Shown piece after piece: positions 1 through 8,570 of a DNA stretch of 64,000 bases; the first letter of the stretch is position 1, and each line of letters starts with the position of its first letter. The notes beneath the pieces were generated by a model. That model was given only the letters and a program-made list of their open reading frames with translations. It was not told where the DNA came from and made no database searches. Origin of the DNA: JBBATK01 sp044224515 (lineage in GTDB: Bacteria; Bacteroidota; Ignavibacteria; Kapaibacteriales; NICIL-2); the NCBI GenBank assembly GCA_044224515.1, contig JBGAKH010000001.1:248001-312000 (forward strand). Direction: 5' to 3'. Position numbers and translations under genes: made by a program.

Positions 1-1
1 A

Positions 2-760
2 ACCGACGGAACGCAAGAATTCTACGTGAACGGTCTACCGCCACGAAACAGCACGCAATCATTCAGCTACGAAATGCGAAAACCGGCCCTTGCAGCCGCA
101 GGAATGTTGATGCGTAGTATTCAAGCTGAGGGAATTCCGCTTAGCGGTACGTTACGAGTGGGACAAGCTCCGTCTCAATCGAAGCTTGTCTGCGAGGTTA
201 AACGACCACTTACCGAACTCCTTTTGCCGGTGAACAAGAACTCCGACAATTTTGTAGCCGAACACCTTATGAAGATTGTTGGCGCAACATGTTGCGGAAA
301 CGTGCAATGCAACGTGAGCGCTTTTAAAACACTGAGTGCGATGTTAGACTCTGCACACATACCACTGGATGGATGTGCGTTGTTTGATGGAAGCGGTCTT
401 TCCCGACGAAACAAGACCTCGGTCAGTACACAGCTCAACATGCTCAGGAACATAGCGGACCAGCCTTTTTCAGGAGTGTTTTACAACACTATGGCTATAG
501 CCGGTGTTGATGGCACGCTGCATCGTCGGATGAAAGGAAGTGCGGCGGAAGGAAATGCCCATGCAAAGACAGGCACCCATGCAAATGTCAGTGCACTGAG
601 TGGCTATGTACGCACCCGCGACGGAGAACGCTTGTGTTTCTCGATGATCAGCAACGGATCGGGTGTCGGCGGCTTCAAAATGCTTGAAAATGCAGTAGTT
701 ATGCAACTCGCTGAGTTTTCATACAAAGATGGCACAATTGCTGCACCACCTTTACGTTGA
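2..760 (+). CDS. dacB: D-alanyl-D-alanine carboxypeptidase / endopeptidase (PBP4, peptidase S13), 3' part
   Basis: The reading frame is open from base 2, so the gene starts before the window and only about 252 C-terminal residues are present. It belongs to the PBP4/DacB family, periplasmic enzymes that trim or cleave peptidoglycan cross-links. Visible motifs are the second active-site motif SDN (in NSDNFVAEHLMK) and the third motif KTG (in AKTGTHANVSALSGY), spaced as in S13 peptidases. The SxxK nucleophile motif must lie upstream of the window. The internal GTG at base 26 is only the first possible start in the visible part and is not proposed as the true start. glmS follows 73 bp downstream on the same strand. 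Confidence 0.88.
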   Translation, partial: TDGTQEFYVNGLPPRNSTQSFSYEMRKPALAAAGMLMRSIQAEGIPLSGTLRVGQAPSQSKLVCEVKRPLTELLLPVNKNSDNFVAEHLMKIVGATCCGNVQCNVSAFKTLSAMLDSAHIPLDGCALFDGSGLSRRNKTSVSTQLNMLRNIADQPFSGVFYNTMAIAGVDGTLHRRMKGSAAEGNAHAKTGTHANVSALSGYVRTRDGERLCFSMISNGSGVGGFKMLENAVVMQLAEFSYKDGTIAAPPLR

Positions 761-833
761 TTGTATTTTAGCAGTGCCGAAGGTTCGTCGTTGAGCTGCT
801 TCGGATCACCCCTTTCGTTGTACAGGAGGATTC

Positions 834-2666
834 ATGTGTGGAATAGTTGGATATATCGGAGCCAAGCAGGCTGCTAACATCGTTGTTGAAGGACTCAAAA
901 TGCTTGAGTACCGTGGCTACGATTCTGCCGGTCTGGCGGTGATCAACAACGGTCACATGCGCATTAATAAATGCAAGGGGAAGGTGGCTGACTTAGAGCA
1001 ATTGCTAGACTACTCCCTCCTTCACGGTACCTTGGCAATAGGACACACGCGTTGGGCTACTCACGGAGCACCCAATGATGTGAATGCGCACCCTCACACG
1101 GACGCCTCAGGTAAGATTTGCTTGATTCATAACGGTATTGTTGAGAACTACGCTACGATTAAGACGCAGCTTCAGGAAAAAGGATGTAGCTTTTCGAGTG
1201 ACACCGATTCCGAAGTACTCGCGGTATTGATCGGAGTCATATACGACAAAGTAAAAGACCTTGAGCATGCGGTACGCTTGGCGCTCAATGAGATTGAAGG
1301 CACCTTTGGACTCGTGATTGTGTCTGAATTCGAACCCGACAAGATTATCGTTGCGCGACGGGGTTCTCCTATCGTGCTTGGCATTGGCGACGGCGAATAC
1401 ATTGTCGCTTCCGATGCCTCTGCCATTGTCGCTCACATGCGACGTGTCATTTACCTAAACGATGACGAAATGGCTGTCCTAAGTCGTGATGGTTATGCGA
1501 CGAAAACAATCAAGAATCAACACATCAGCTCAGAGGTTCACGAACTTGAGATTAACCTTCAACAAATTCAACGTGGCAATTACGAGCACTTCATGTTGAA
1601 GGAGATCTTCGAACAACCTTCAACATTTAAAGACTCAATTCGCGGCAGACTCTTATTGAACGACGGCAATGCAAAGCTTGGCGGCATAAGCGCAGTAGCT
1701 GCAAAGCTTCGCTCGGCGCGTCGCATCATTTTTACCGCATGCGGTACGTCGTGGCATTCGGCTCTTGTTGGAGAGTACCTGATTGAACAGCTCGCGCAAA
1801 TCCCCGTTGAGGTTGAGTATGCTTCAGAGTTTCGCTATCGAAACCCGGTTATTTACAGCGACGATGTCGTTATAGGGATATCTCAATCCGGTGAGACTGC
1901 AGACACCTTAGCTGCACTTCGAGAAGCGAAGCTAAAAGGTGCGACGACCCTCGGGCTTGTGAATGTTGTAGGTTCAACCATCGCTCGAGAGACAGATGCC
2001 GGAGTCTATTTACACGCAGGCCCTGAGATTGGCGTTGCTTCGACTAAAGCTTTTACTTCGCAGCTTGCCGTTCTCTCCCTGCTCGCTTTGTACCTAGGCC
2101 GACAGCGCTCACTGGGCATGCCTGAAGGCATTGCCTTTGCCTCAGAGTTGAGCATACTACCGGAAAAGATTCAACATATCCTTGATCATGCCGATCGTAT
2201 AAAGGCAATCGTCGACGAATATGTTCACGCAACGAACTTCTTGTACTTAGGACGTGGTGTGAATTTCCCTGTCGCACTTGAAGGCGCTCTAAAACTTAAA
2301 GAGATTTCCTATATCCATGCTGAGGGCTATCCGGCTGCTGAAATGAAACACGGACCGATTGCCTTGATAGACGAAAACATGCCGGTCGTTTGTATTGCAA
2401 CCAAAGATGAAATCTACGACAAGGTTATCTCGAACATCGAGGAAGTTCGTGCTCGCGGAGGCAAAGTGATTGCTATAGCCAGTGAAGGTGACACCATGAT
2501 ACAACGTCTGTCGAATCATGTCATCTATATCCCAAATACCCTTGCTCAGTTTACACCGGTTCTAGCATCCATCCCACTTCAGCTCCTTGCCTATTACATC
2601 GCCGTTGAGCGTGGTTGCGACGTGGACAAGCCGCGCAATCTGGCTAAGAGTGTAACAGTAGAGTAA
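834..2666 (+). CDS. glmS: Glutamine--fructose-6-phosphate aminotransferase (isomerizing)
   Basis: This enzyme makes glucosamine-6-phosphate from fructose-6-phosphate and glutamine, the first step toward UDP-GlcNAc for peptidoglycan and lipid A. The protein starts MCGIVGYIG, so Cys2 becomes the N-terminal nucleophile of the class II glutaminase domain (about 1-230). Two SIS isomerase domains follow (about 285-420 and 455-600), with ACGTSWHS and SQSGETADT sugar-phosphate motifs. It ends in the family's typical DKPRNLAKSVTVE tail. The length of 610 residues is normal. A GGAGG sits four bases before the ATG and fixes the start. No glmS ribozyme-like leader is seen in the 73-bp upstream gap. A strong hairpin terminator lies 95 bp after the stop. 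Confidence 0.97.
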   Translation: MCGIVGYIGAKQAANIVVEGLKMLEYRGYDSAGLAVINNGHMRINKCKGKVADLEQLLDYSLLHGTLAIGHTRWATHGAPNDVNAHPHTDASGKICLIHNGIVENYATIKTQLQEKGCSFSSDTDSEVLAVLIGVIYDKVKDLEHAVRLALNEIEGTFGLVIVSEFEPDKIIVARRGSPIVLGIGDGEYIVASDASAIVAHMRRVIYLNDDEMAVLSRDGYATKTIKNQHISSEVHELEINLQQIQRGNYEHFMLKEIFEQPSTFKDSIRGRLLLNDGNAKLGGISAVAAKLRSARRIIFTACGTSWHSALVGEYLIEQLAQIPVEVEYASEFRYRNPVIYSDDVVIGISQSGETADTLAALREAKLKGATTLGLVNVVGSTIARETDAGVYLHAGPEIGVASTKAFTSQLAVLSLLALYLGRQRSLGMPEGIAFASELSILPEKIQHILDHADRIKAIVDEYVHATNFLYLGRGVNFPVALEGALKLKEISYIHAEGYPAAEMKHGPIALIDENMPVVCIATKDEIYDKVISNIEEVRARGGKVIAIASEGDTMIQRLSNHVIYIPNTLAQFTPVLASIPLQLLAYYIAVERGCDVDKPRNLAKSVTVE

Positions 2667-2761
2667 GATCATTTCGGGAGTAGTCGTGCTTATGACTGAC
2701 GAAAAGTAGGAGTTGTCTCTGCTTAAACATTGTACTTCAGAGAACGCCTACCCCAATGTAG

Positions 2762-2808
2762 AAAAAGTAAAAAGGCAAGGAAACGAATTCCTTGCCTTTT
2801 TACTTTTT
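2762..2808. terminator. Bidirectional terminator, 21-bp perfect stem
   Basis: Bases 2762-2782 and 2788-2808 are perfect reverse complements (21 bp) with a 5-base loop. The stem is A/T-rich at its base, giving a U-run for transcripts from either side. It lies between the convergent genes glmS and the small periplasmic protein gene. Confidence 0.92.
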
Positions 2809-2855
2809 CACCGATTGTGCGATCGCAACTATCGTAGCTTCGTTCGAACATGGTT

Positions 2856-3356
2856 CTAGTCTTTAGGTGCTGCGTTGTTGATCATTCCACGTCGCATGAT
2901 GAGTCGCTGAAGCACATCCGGAAAACGAATTTCAAACATGGTCAATTTTGCATACTGCTCAACACTGAGTTGCGCTTTGAGTTGCGTAATACGATCTTTT
3001 TGAGCTGAGACCAAGGCATCATAATTTTTCATTACCTCGTCGGTAGCTGCTGCGATCTCTGCGTCCGAACCATCCTTCAACATCTTGTTGAGTTTTCTAA
3101 CGGCTAAATCAAGGTACTTCTTGGCATCGTCGATATTTCGTTGACCTGCCTCGTAGTCTGCAAGGAACTTTGATTTCTGATCACCGCTCAACTCGAGCAT
3201 TTCGACCAGCTTTTTAGCCTTCATTTCCATGATGCGCGACTTGATCTTCTCCGGATCGGGGGCGTCCTTTTGAGCAAAGACGAGCTGGGATCCGCCTACA
3301 CACATGAAGACCGCGAGCAGGCACCACAAGAAAGCTTTGCAACTAGCCTTCACCAT
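2856..3356 (-). CDS. Small secreted protein, probable periplasmic stress/Spy-CpxP-like helical protein
   Basis: I place the start at 3356 (MVKASCK...) because a GAGG sits seven bases before this ATG; the open frame extends further upstream without a comparable signal. Residues 1-29 form a signal peptide ending VFAQ. The mature part is about 135 residues, charged and helical (LELSGDQKSKFLADYEAGQ, then LSVEQYAKLTMFEIRFPDVL). This resembles the small CpxP/Spy-like proteins that Bacteroidota and relatives often encode after an ECF sigma/anti-sigma pair. The start overlaps the end of the anti-sigma gene by 14 bp, so the genes are likely translationally coupled. The family assignment rests on pattern only. 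It is probably a target or modulator of the adjacent sigma system. Confidence 0.72.
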   Translation of the reverse strand: MVKASCKAFLWCLLAVFMCVGGSQLVFAQKDAPDPEKIKSRIMEMKAKKLVEMLELSGDQKSKFLADYEAGQRNIDDAKKYLDLAVRKLNKMLKDGSDAEIAAATDEVMKNYDALVSAQKDRITQLKAQLSVEQYAKLTMFEIRFPDVLQRLIMRRGMINNAAPKD

Positions 3357-4017
3357 TTTCAACCTCATGTATCTGTTGTTCAACCTCTTGTATATCGACG
3401 CTGTTGAGCAAATCGAGAGCCTCATTACTCTGTTCGTCCGGCAACAACTGATCAGCATCAGCTGTCGAAGCACCAACGATCGACTCAGCGAGCAAACCTT
3501 CGATTTGTTCTCCATCTTGATCCGGAACCAAGGAAACGGCGTTTAGATCGTGCGGAACCAATGATAGCGGCAGCACATTTGCTTCAAGGCCGCTTTGCGC
3601 CAATTGTGCTGTTCCGGGATCCTTGTCAAGAATGCGCGCCAATTGCTCGTCAAAGCTCTGATCTTCTGCTCCTTTGTGCACCAACTGGTAGTAAAACACC
3701 AAAATGACAGTGCTCAGCACCATCACGGGAGCAAGACGACGTATCCACGAAATGGCAGTTGGTCGATCAGTCTCCCGCTGCAATCGCTCATTTACTTTAA
3801 CCGATAAATTCCTGGTTCTCTGATCAATTTCAGCCGGAAAATCCATGTTTTCGATCTTTTCAAACAAGGCTCGAGCATCATCTATTTCAGAGCGAAGTTC
3901 GGGGAAAAACTCAATAGTTTCCTCAAAAATGCGTGTCTCGGCATCAGTCAAGCGACCAAAGACATAGTCAGGCAACATGCCTTCGACTTCTTCGCGAGTA
4001 TAATGTGCATTGTTCAT
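3343..4017 (-). CDS. Anti-sigma factor-like membrane protein
   Basis: A 224-residue protein with an N-terminal cytosolic helical segment (about 1-85), one membrane helix (about 94-112, in PVMVLSTVILVFYYQLV) and an acidic periplasmic tail. This is the architecture of anti-sigma factors that hold an ECF sigma at the membrane until an envelope signal arrives. No HxxxCxxC zinc motif is visible, so it is not a canonical zinc-binding anti-sigma domain. The ATG overlaps the sigma gene's stop by four bases (ATGA), typical of a coupled sigma/anti-sigma pair. Function is inferred mainly from position and topology. Confidence 0.75.
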   Translation of the reverse strand: MNNAHYTREEVEGMLPDYVFGRLTDAETRIFEETIEFFPELRSEIDDARALFEKIENMDFPAEIDQRTRNLSVKVNERLQRETDRPTAISWIRRLAPVMVLSTVILVFYYQLVHKGAEDQSFDEQLARILDKDPGTAQLAQSGLEANVLPLSLVPHDLNAVSLVPDQDGEQIEGLLAESIVGASTADADQLLPDEQSNEALDLLNSVDIQEVEQQIHEVENGEG

Positions 4018-4610
4018 ACGAACTCCTTCCCTTCCAGAAAGTCTGTCGAGCGGATCAATTTGGCAAGTTTTTGAACGGCTTGAAAATAGTTTGCTTTCAA
4101 ACCACCAATACTTGTGCCTAAAATCTCCGAAATCTCTTCATAACTCAATTCGTCAAAATATCGTAGACAAAATGTCTCTCTCTGTTTCTCCGGTAAGTCC
4201 TGCAGGAGAGTTTCAAACTGGCGTTGAAAATCCTTATCCAGTAAGGCTCTCTCAGGTGTGGCGTGCTCCGAAACGAGATCCGGCGCTTCTCCGTCCTCCG
4301 CCCCGAACCACGAGACCAATCTCTTACGTTTGCGCATGGTGTGACAGACGTTCACAGTTATACGGTATAACCATGTCTGCAAAGAACTGTCGCCCTTAAA
4401 GGTGGCAAGACCCTTAATCGCCCGTATGAACACCTCTTGCGCTGCGTCGTCCGCATCGTCGTGAGATTGATGGAGCTGGCGTAAGGCCAACGAATACACA
4501 AAGCGCTGATGCTGACGCACGAACTTGGTGGCGGCCGCATCGCGGTCGCCATTGACAAATTCATCTATGAGCGCTTTATCGTCTGACTGAAGTGCCAATG
4601 AGTATCCCAT
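4014..4610 (-). CDS. ECF RNA polymerase sigma factor (sigma-70 family, sigma-24-like)
   Basis: An extracytoplasmic-function sigma factor. Region 2 is seen as FVRQHQRFVYSLALRQL, DADDAAQEVFIRAIKGL and the -10-binding segment FKGDSSLQTWLYRITVNVC. Region 4 is seen as LPEKQRETFCLRYFDELSYEEISEILGTSIGGLKANYFQAVQKL, with its helix-turn-helix. I prefer the ATG at 4610 (MGYSLALQSDD) because GGAG lies nine bases upstream; an in-frame ATG at 4637 without such a signal would add nine residues. It heads a three-gene minus-strand operon with an anti-sigma factor and a periplasmic protein, suggesting an envelope-stress regulon. Confidence 0.9.
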   Translation of the reverse strand: MGYSLALQSDDKALIDEFVNGDRDAAATKFVRQHQRFVYSLALRQLHQSHDDADDAAQEVFIRAIKGLATFKGDSSLQTWLYRITVNVCHTMRKRKRLVSWFGAEDGEAPDLVSEHATPERALLDKDFQRQFETLLQDLPEKQRETFCLRYFDELSYEEISEILGTSIGGLKANYFQAVQKLAKLIRSTDFLEGKEFV

Positions 4611-4885
4611 GTGCAGTTTCTCCGAAAAGAACTGCATGATAGACTTGGTGGTTAGGCTCGAGGTTTAATGCGGGAACTTGGCTTTAAAAATAGTACGTGT
4701 CGCTCGGAACAGACATCAATAGGGCAGATTACAAAGTGCTTAAGCGACAGCGGGAATAAGCAACCGGGGATCAACAGCGACTCTCTAATCAACGGTACCT
4801 GCAGGTTGACATTGGCAAGGAGATGCAAAAAAGCCTGCATGCGGGACGATTCGGCGCAGGCATTTATTGCCGAGCTATCCAAGCT

Positions 4886-5269
4886 CTAGGAAACCGAGTA
4901 TTCGTAATGAAGCTCCTCCGGTATGGCACGGCGTTGCGCAAAGCCTTCTTGAATTCCGTGATAGTGCTCAATGCGGTCTTCGTCTGAGCGCCAGCATAGG
5001 AACACTTCAGTAGAATCGATAAGTGCAGGAAAATCAACGAGTCCGATGCTAAAGTCATAATCTTTATAGACACAGCCAAGCTCTTCCAATTCAATGATAT
5101 ACGATCTTAACTGCTCATTGAGTGCTTTATACTCCGGTAGACTGTCGCTTATCTCACCGTATTGGAAAACCAAACGACGCAATTCCTGGCCACACTGCAG
5201 GATGTCTCGCACGATGGATTTCACCAAGGGCAGGGTTTTATTGGCAGCTTGTAAATCGAATACCCGCAT
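4886..5269 (-). CDS. DUF2203 family protein
   Basis: A 127-residue cytosolic protein that fits the DUF2203 family. It begins MRVFDLQAANKTLPLVKSIVRDI, matching the family's opening xFTLEEANxLLPxVxxxL. It ends with the conserved GLVDFPALIDSTEVFLCWRSDED followed by a YHGIQEGFAQR-like segment. The biochemical role of the family is unknown. The gene lies five bases downstream of a DedA-family gene on the same strand and is probably cotranscribed with it. Confidence 0.8.
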   Translation of the reverse strand: MRVFDLQAANKTLPLVKSIVRDILQCGQELRRLVFQYGEISDSLPEYKALNEQLRSYIIELEELGCVYKDYDFSIGLVDFPALIDSTEVFLCWRSDEDRIEHYHGIQEGFAQRRAIPEELHYEYSVS

Positions 5270-5274
5270 AGATT

Positions 5275-5907
5275 TTAGGATTGGCGAAGTTGACGACGGT
5301 GACGAAGGTACTCAATCACAGCCGGCAGCACGCTGATGGCAATAATCGCTAACACGACGAGCGCAAAGTTCTTTTTAACAATCTCTTGATTACCGAAATA
5401 GTAACCGAGAACAACGAAAGACACAACCCAGGCGGCAGCTCCGCCAACACTATAGGCTGCGAATTTTCCAAAACCCATTTTACCGAGTCCGGCCACAAAT
5501 GGAGCGAATGTCCTAACGATTGGAATGAATCGGGCGAAAATGATCGTTTTCCCACCATGCTTTTCATAGAAAGCATGTGTGCGATCCAGCGAGCTCTTGT
5601 TAAAAAATCGCGAGGATCGCTGCAACAGTCTCTCACCCAACTTTGATCCTACCGTGTAATTCACTAAGTCGCCGCAGTTAGCGGCAAGCATCAGCATAGG
5701 GATTACGATGTACACATTGAGACTTCCCAAGGCACAAATGGCCCCGATGGCAAAGAGCAATGAGTCACCCGGCAGAAATGGCGTCACAACCAATCCGGTC
5801 TCACAGAATACCACGAGAAACAGCAGCACGTACATCCACACACCGAAGCTTGCGATCAGTGCTGCTAAATGCACATCCAGGTGCAACATGAAATCCACTA
5901 TAGCCAT
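5275..5907 (-). CDS. DedA family inner-membrane protein (SNARE-associated/VTT domain)
   Basis: A 210-residue multi-pass membrane protein of the DedA family, whose bacterial members include polyprenyl-phosphate and lipid flippases. Typical family signatures are ETGLVVTPFLPGDSLLFAIGA near residue 37, the segment GSKLGERLLQRSSRFFNKSSLDRTHAFYEKHGGKTIIFARFIPIVRTFAPFVAGLGKM with the conserved FxRF(I/V)PxxR motif, and a final helix before a basic tail (RHRRQLRQS). The length is normal. It probably heads a two-gene operon with the DUF2203 gene. The substrate cannot be told from sequence. Confidence 0.9.
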   Translation of the reverse strand: MAIVDFMLHLDVHLAALIASFGVWMYVLLFLVVFCETGLVVTPFLPGDSLLFAIGAICALGSLNVYIVIPMLMLAANCGDLVNYTVGSKLGERLLQRSSRFFNKSSLDRTHAFYEKHGGKTIIFARFIPIVRTFAPFVAGLGKMGFGKFAAYSVGGAAAWVVSFVVLGYYFGNQEIVKKNFALVVLAIIAISVLPAVIEYLRHRRQLRQS

Positions 5908-5979
5908 GAGCGTTGTTGTTATTTCGTTAGGCGATGCAATATAGAACCATATTACAGGCTCAACAAGGTAGTTCTACGT

Positions 5980-6008
5980 AAAAAGAAAGCGGGCAGAGCC
6001 CGCTTTCT
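5980..6008 (-). terminator. Rho-independent terminator
   Basis: An 11-bp perfect stem (5984-5994 with 5998-6008) and AGA triloop, followed on the minus strand by TTTTACG. It lies 52 bp after the stop of the 6060-6989 gene. Confidence 0.85.
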
Positions 6009-6059
6009 GTAAAATCAGCAAGAATTCGTAGGTTTTTGTCCTACGCGCACTAGGCTAAG

Positions 6060-6989
6060 CTAGTCATCCGAGCGGCCATCCTTGGGTTTATCAAGTTGCT
6101 TTTCGAGTTTACGCAATTTGCTTTTGAGTTCTTCCAGTTGCTGTCTCATTGAGCGGTCGCTCTCCACTTGCGGTGCCTGTTGAGTTCGGTCGTTATTCTT
6201 AGGCAGCGTATATGGAGTATCATCCATCAAATCCGAGCCATCGGTATTGGGTTGCTCAAACTGACGAAACTGTGGCATCTGAAAATTAAAGCCTTGGTCG
6301 CCAAAGAAATTTTCAAAGGGTTGTCCGAATAGATCTCCATCCTCATTGTTGCTAAAGCTGAATGCTCCCATAGATGCACCGTCCATCCACAACTCGCGGT
6401 CCGGATATACGAAGAGTTGATCAGCGTCAATGAGTTTTTGTCCTCCGCTACTCGTCCAGCTCTGTATGCTAAACGCTTGAGTGGCGGGGATGCGACGGTT
6501 CCCTTGCGAAACGGCATCTCCCTGTTTGTTCTTCTGTTCTGCGATCAAACGTTCTCGTTCGTTCGTACGCAAGTCACTTAATACAGCCAATTGGGTCTTG
6601 CTCAACAGAGCTTTGATCGACGCCATCTTTGTCAAGGCAAGTGCATTGATTTCTGCCTGAGCGCTCTGAATGTCCGCCTGTATACGAAGTAAATCCTTCT
6701 CGCTCGGATTTTCCTGTAGACTGGCTGTTGTGTAATCTTCCTGAAGAAGTTCTTTCTTTCGTTGCAGCGTCTTGGTATCTGTCTGTAGAGAGCTTACGAT
6801 CGACACGATCTCTTCTCTTTGCGCAGCACTCAGCTTTAAAGCACGAAGGACGTTTGGTCTCTTAGCACTTTGCTGGTTCTGACGTCCAAGCGCAGGGTCA
6901 CGCTCAATTCTATAACTTTGACTTGAGGCTTGTACACTACAAAGAGCACAGAATACTAGGCTTGTGCTTACGATCACTCGAAGGTTCAT
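6060..6989 (-). CDS. Secreted CpxP/Spy-like helical protein with C-terminal coiled coil
   Basis: The chosen start at 6989 gives MNLRVIVSTSLVFCALCSVQASSQ, a clear signal peptide; the open frame upstream adds 13 unlikely residues. The mature N-terminal third is helical and includes LRALKLSAAQREEIVSIV, reminiscent of the LTxxQ motif of Spy/CpxP and heavy-metal sensor proteins. The middle is low-complexity and rich in Gln, Phe and Asn. The C-terminus (about 270-305) is a charged coiled coil (MRQQLEELKSKLRKLEKQLD). No close family is recognised. It may be another envelope-stress or protein-binding periplasmic factor. It has its own terminator. Confidence 0.65.
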   Translation of the reverse strand: MNLRVIVSTSLVFCALCSVQASSQSYRIERDPALGRQNQQSAKRPNVLRALKLSAAQREEIVSIVSSLQTDTKTLQRKKELLQEDYTTASLQENPSEKDLLRIQADIQSAQAEINALALTKMASIKALLSKTQLAVLSDLRTNERERLIAEQKNKQGDAVSQGNRRIPATQAFSIQSWTSSGGQKLIDADQLFVYPDRELWMDGASMGAFSFSNNEDGDLFGQPFENFFGDQGFNFQMPQFRQFEQPNTDGSDLMDDTPYTLPKNNDRTQQAPQVESDRSMRQQLEELKSKLRKLEKQLDKPKDGRSDD

Positions 6990-7202
6990 GGCTAATCCGG
7001 TTAAATAAACTACACTGCGAAAATGCAAAGCAGAGTTGCCCCAACAAATTGTGTTAACAGCATTTTGCGCTTTTTGGTTCTTTTTAACGGAAGGCGTCGG
7101 CTCTTCCTCAATACCATGCCGGTCTCAAGTACAGTGCAAACTCCATCACTCAGACCCCGTACAGCTCCTCCTAGACGCTCCCGCAGTACACAACTCATCT
7201 CT

Positions 7203-7246
7203 CAATAAAAAGAAAGCCGGATGTCGTATTACTTAGGACATCCGGC
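7203..7246 (-). terminator. Rho-independent terminator after the coiled-coil gene
   Basis: A 10-bp perfect stem (7216-7225 with 7237-7246) and 11-base loop. On the minus strand it is followed by a T-rich tract (TTTCTTTTTATTG). It lies 62 bp past the stop of the 7308-8537 gene. Confidence 0.85.
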
Positions 7247-7307
7247 AAAGTGTAATTCTTCTGGTGCTGATCTTTTTGTATTGAGTACCCTCAGTGCAGA
7301 AAGAAGT

Positions 7308-8537
7308 TTAGGCTGCTATTGCAGACTCGAGGATTTGCACGGCGGAACGAAGTTTGTCTACAATTCCGTGTACGCTTTCTTTATGAGATCCGAGGAGACT
7401 TAATCCACTCGATGCCGATGCGTTGTCTCCTTTTGCTAAGTACTCTGCAGTTTGTCGTATCGATTGTGCCAATTGACTAAAGGGTCCATCTGAAACCACA
7501 ACGTCAGTTTGACCATCCTCTCGCTCGTGTCTGGGAAGGGCCTCGGCAGCTCTCGTTAGCTCATCTCGTTGTTGAGTAACGGTATGTATATCGGTACGTA
7601 GGGCGTTGAGTTCGGATTCGAATTGTTCGACTTTAAACTTGTACTCATTCAACTCAGTTCGAAGTTGTAGCTCTTGCGAGTCGACGCCGGCGTCATGCTC
7701 TTCCGCTTGCGACTCCAATTCCTTCACACGCTCTTCGGCCAGCACGGCTTGCTTTTCGCGCTCATACATGCGCGCGGTCATTTCCATAAGCTGCGATTTG
7801 TACTCTGTCGTCGCATCGTCTTGACGCTGAAGTTTGACTCTCAGGTCCTCTAGCTCTTTTTGTAAGCGAAGCTGCTCCTCTTGAGACTGTTGCACACTGC
7901 TTTCGCGAGCACTTAACTGACGCCCCAGGTCTGCGGCTGTTTGGAGCAACTCCTGTATCTCGCCGTGCGAAGTGTTTTGTCGTAGCTCTGATTCAGCACG
8001 CAAGGCAGCGAGTTCAGCGCGGATGACTCTCACTTCGTTTTCGGATTCCGCTACTTGAAGACCGCGCTGCTGTAAACTCTGCTCCATGTTTTCAGCGCGA
8101 GTCTGCCATGCGGTAAGCTCTGACTCCGCAGCTCGAAGTCGAGCCTGCAAGAGCTCAATTTCTTCGAGACTCTGACCTTGAATCACGGCATCTTGTTCCA
8201 ATTGCAGTATGCGTTCCTCGCGCGCGTTGAGCGTCGATTGTAGGTCGTTGACGCGTTCATACATGCTCTTCAGCGTGGCACGCAAATCATCTACGGTCGC
8301 TACCTCCTCTTTCCATCGCTCAATGGTCGATGTTTGCGTGGCGATCAGATCATTCTTTGCCTCTAGCTCCGCCTCCAAAACGCTAAGCCGTGTCTGCATT
8401 TCTGCATCGCGTTCCTGCTTCGCCGCAAGGATGTCCCCAGCGTTGCGAACCATTTGCCACAAGGCATCAACGGATTTCTGTACCTCTTTCGAGGGAGTTA
8501 AAAGTCGATCTGTTTCCACCACACCTCCAAGTCTCAT
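7308..8537 (-). CDS. Long coiled-coil protein of unknown function
   Basis: About 410 residues, almost all charged heptad-like helix (from about 20 to 370: repeated E/Q/R/L with few Pro or Gly), ending in a short helical segment LDKLRSAVQILESAIAA. No signal peptide or membrane segment is seen, so it is probably cytosolic. I do not recognise the family; it could be structural or cell-division related, but nothing proves that. The start is uncertain: ATG 8537 is chosen, the open frame reaches 8564, and a GTG at 8519 has GGAGG four bases upstream. It lies directly downstream of pheT on the same strand and may be cotranscribed. Confidence 0.65.
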   Translation of the reverse strand: MRLGGVVETDRLLTPSKEVQKSVDALWQMVRNAGDILAAKQERDAEMQTRLSVLEAELEAKNDLIATQTSTIERWKEEVATVDDLRATLKSMYERVNDLQSTLNAREERILQLEQDAVIQGQSLEEIELLQARLRAAESELTAWQTRAENMEQSLQQRGLQVAESENEVRVIRAELAALRAESELRQNTSHGEIQELLQTAADLGRQLSARESSVQQSQEEQLRLQKELEDLRVKLQRQDDATTEYKSQLMEMTARMYEREKQAVLAEERVKELESQAEEHDAGVDSQELQLRTELNEYKFKVEQFESELNALRTDIHTVTQQRDELTRAAEALPRHEREDGQTDVVVSDGPFSQLAQSIRQTAEYLAKGDNASASSGLSLLGSHKESVHGIVDKLRSAVQILESAIAA

Positions 8538-8570
8538 GAGAAGTAAACGATAGCATCCCCGCACGCTCGG

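Noticed and set aside
761..833. Possible glmS leader or ribozyme
   Set aside because: Only 73 bp long, without the pairing or length needed for a glmS ribozyme.
8209..8553. Ser-rich plus-strand frame opposite the coiled-coil gene
   Set aside because: An antisense shadow: Glu/Leu-rich coding on one strand gives Ser-rich frames on the other.
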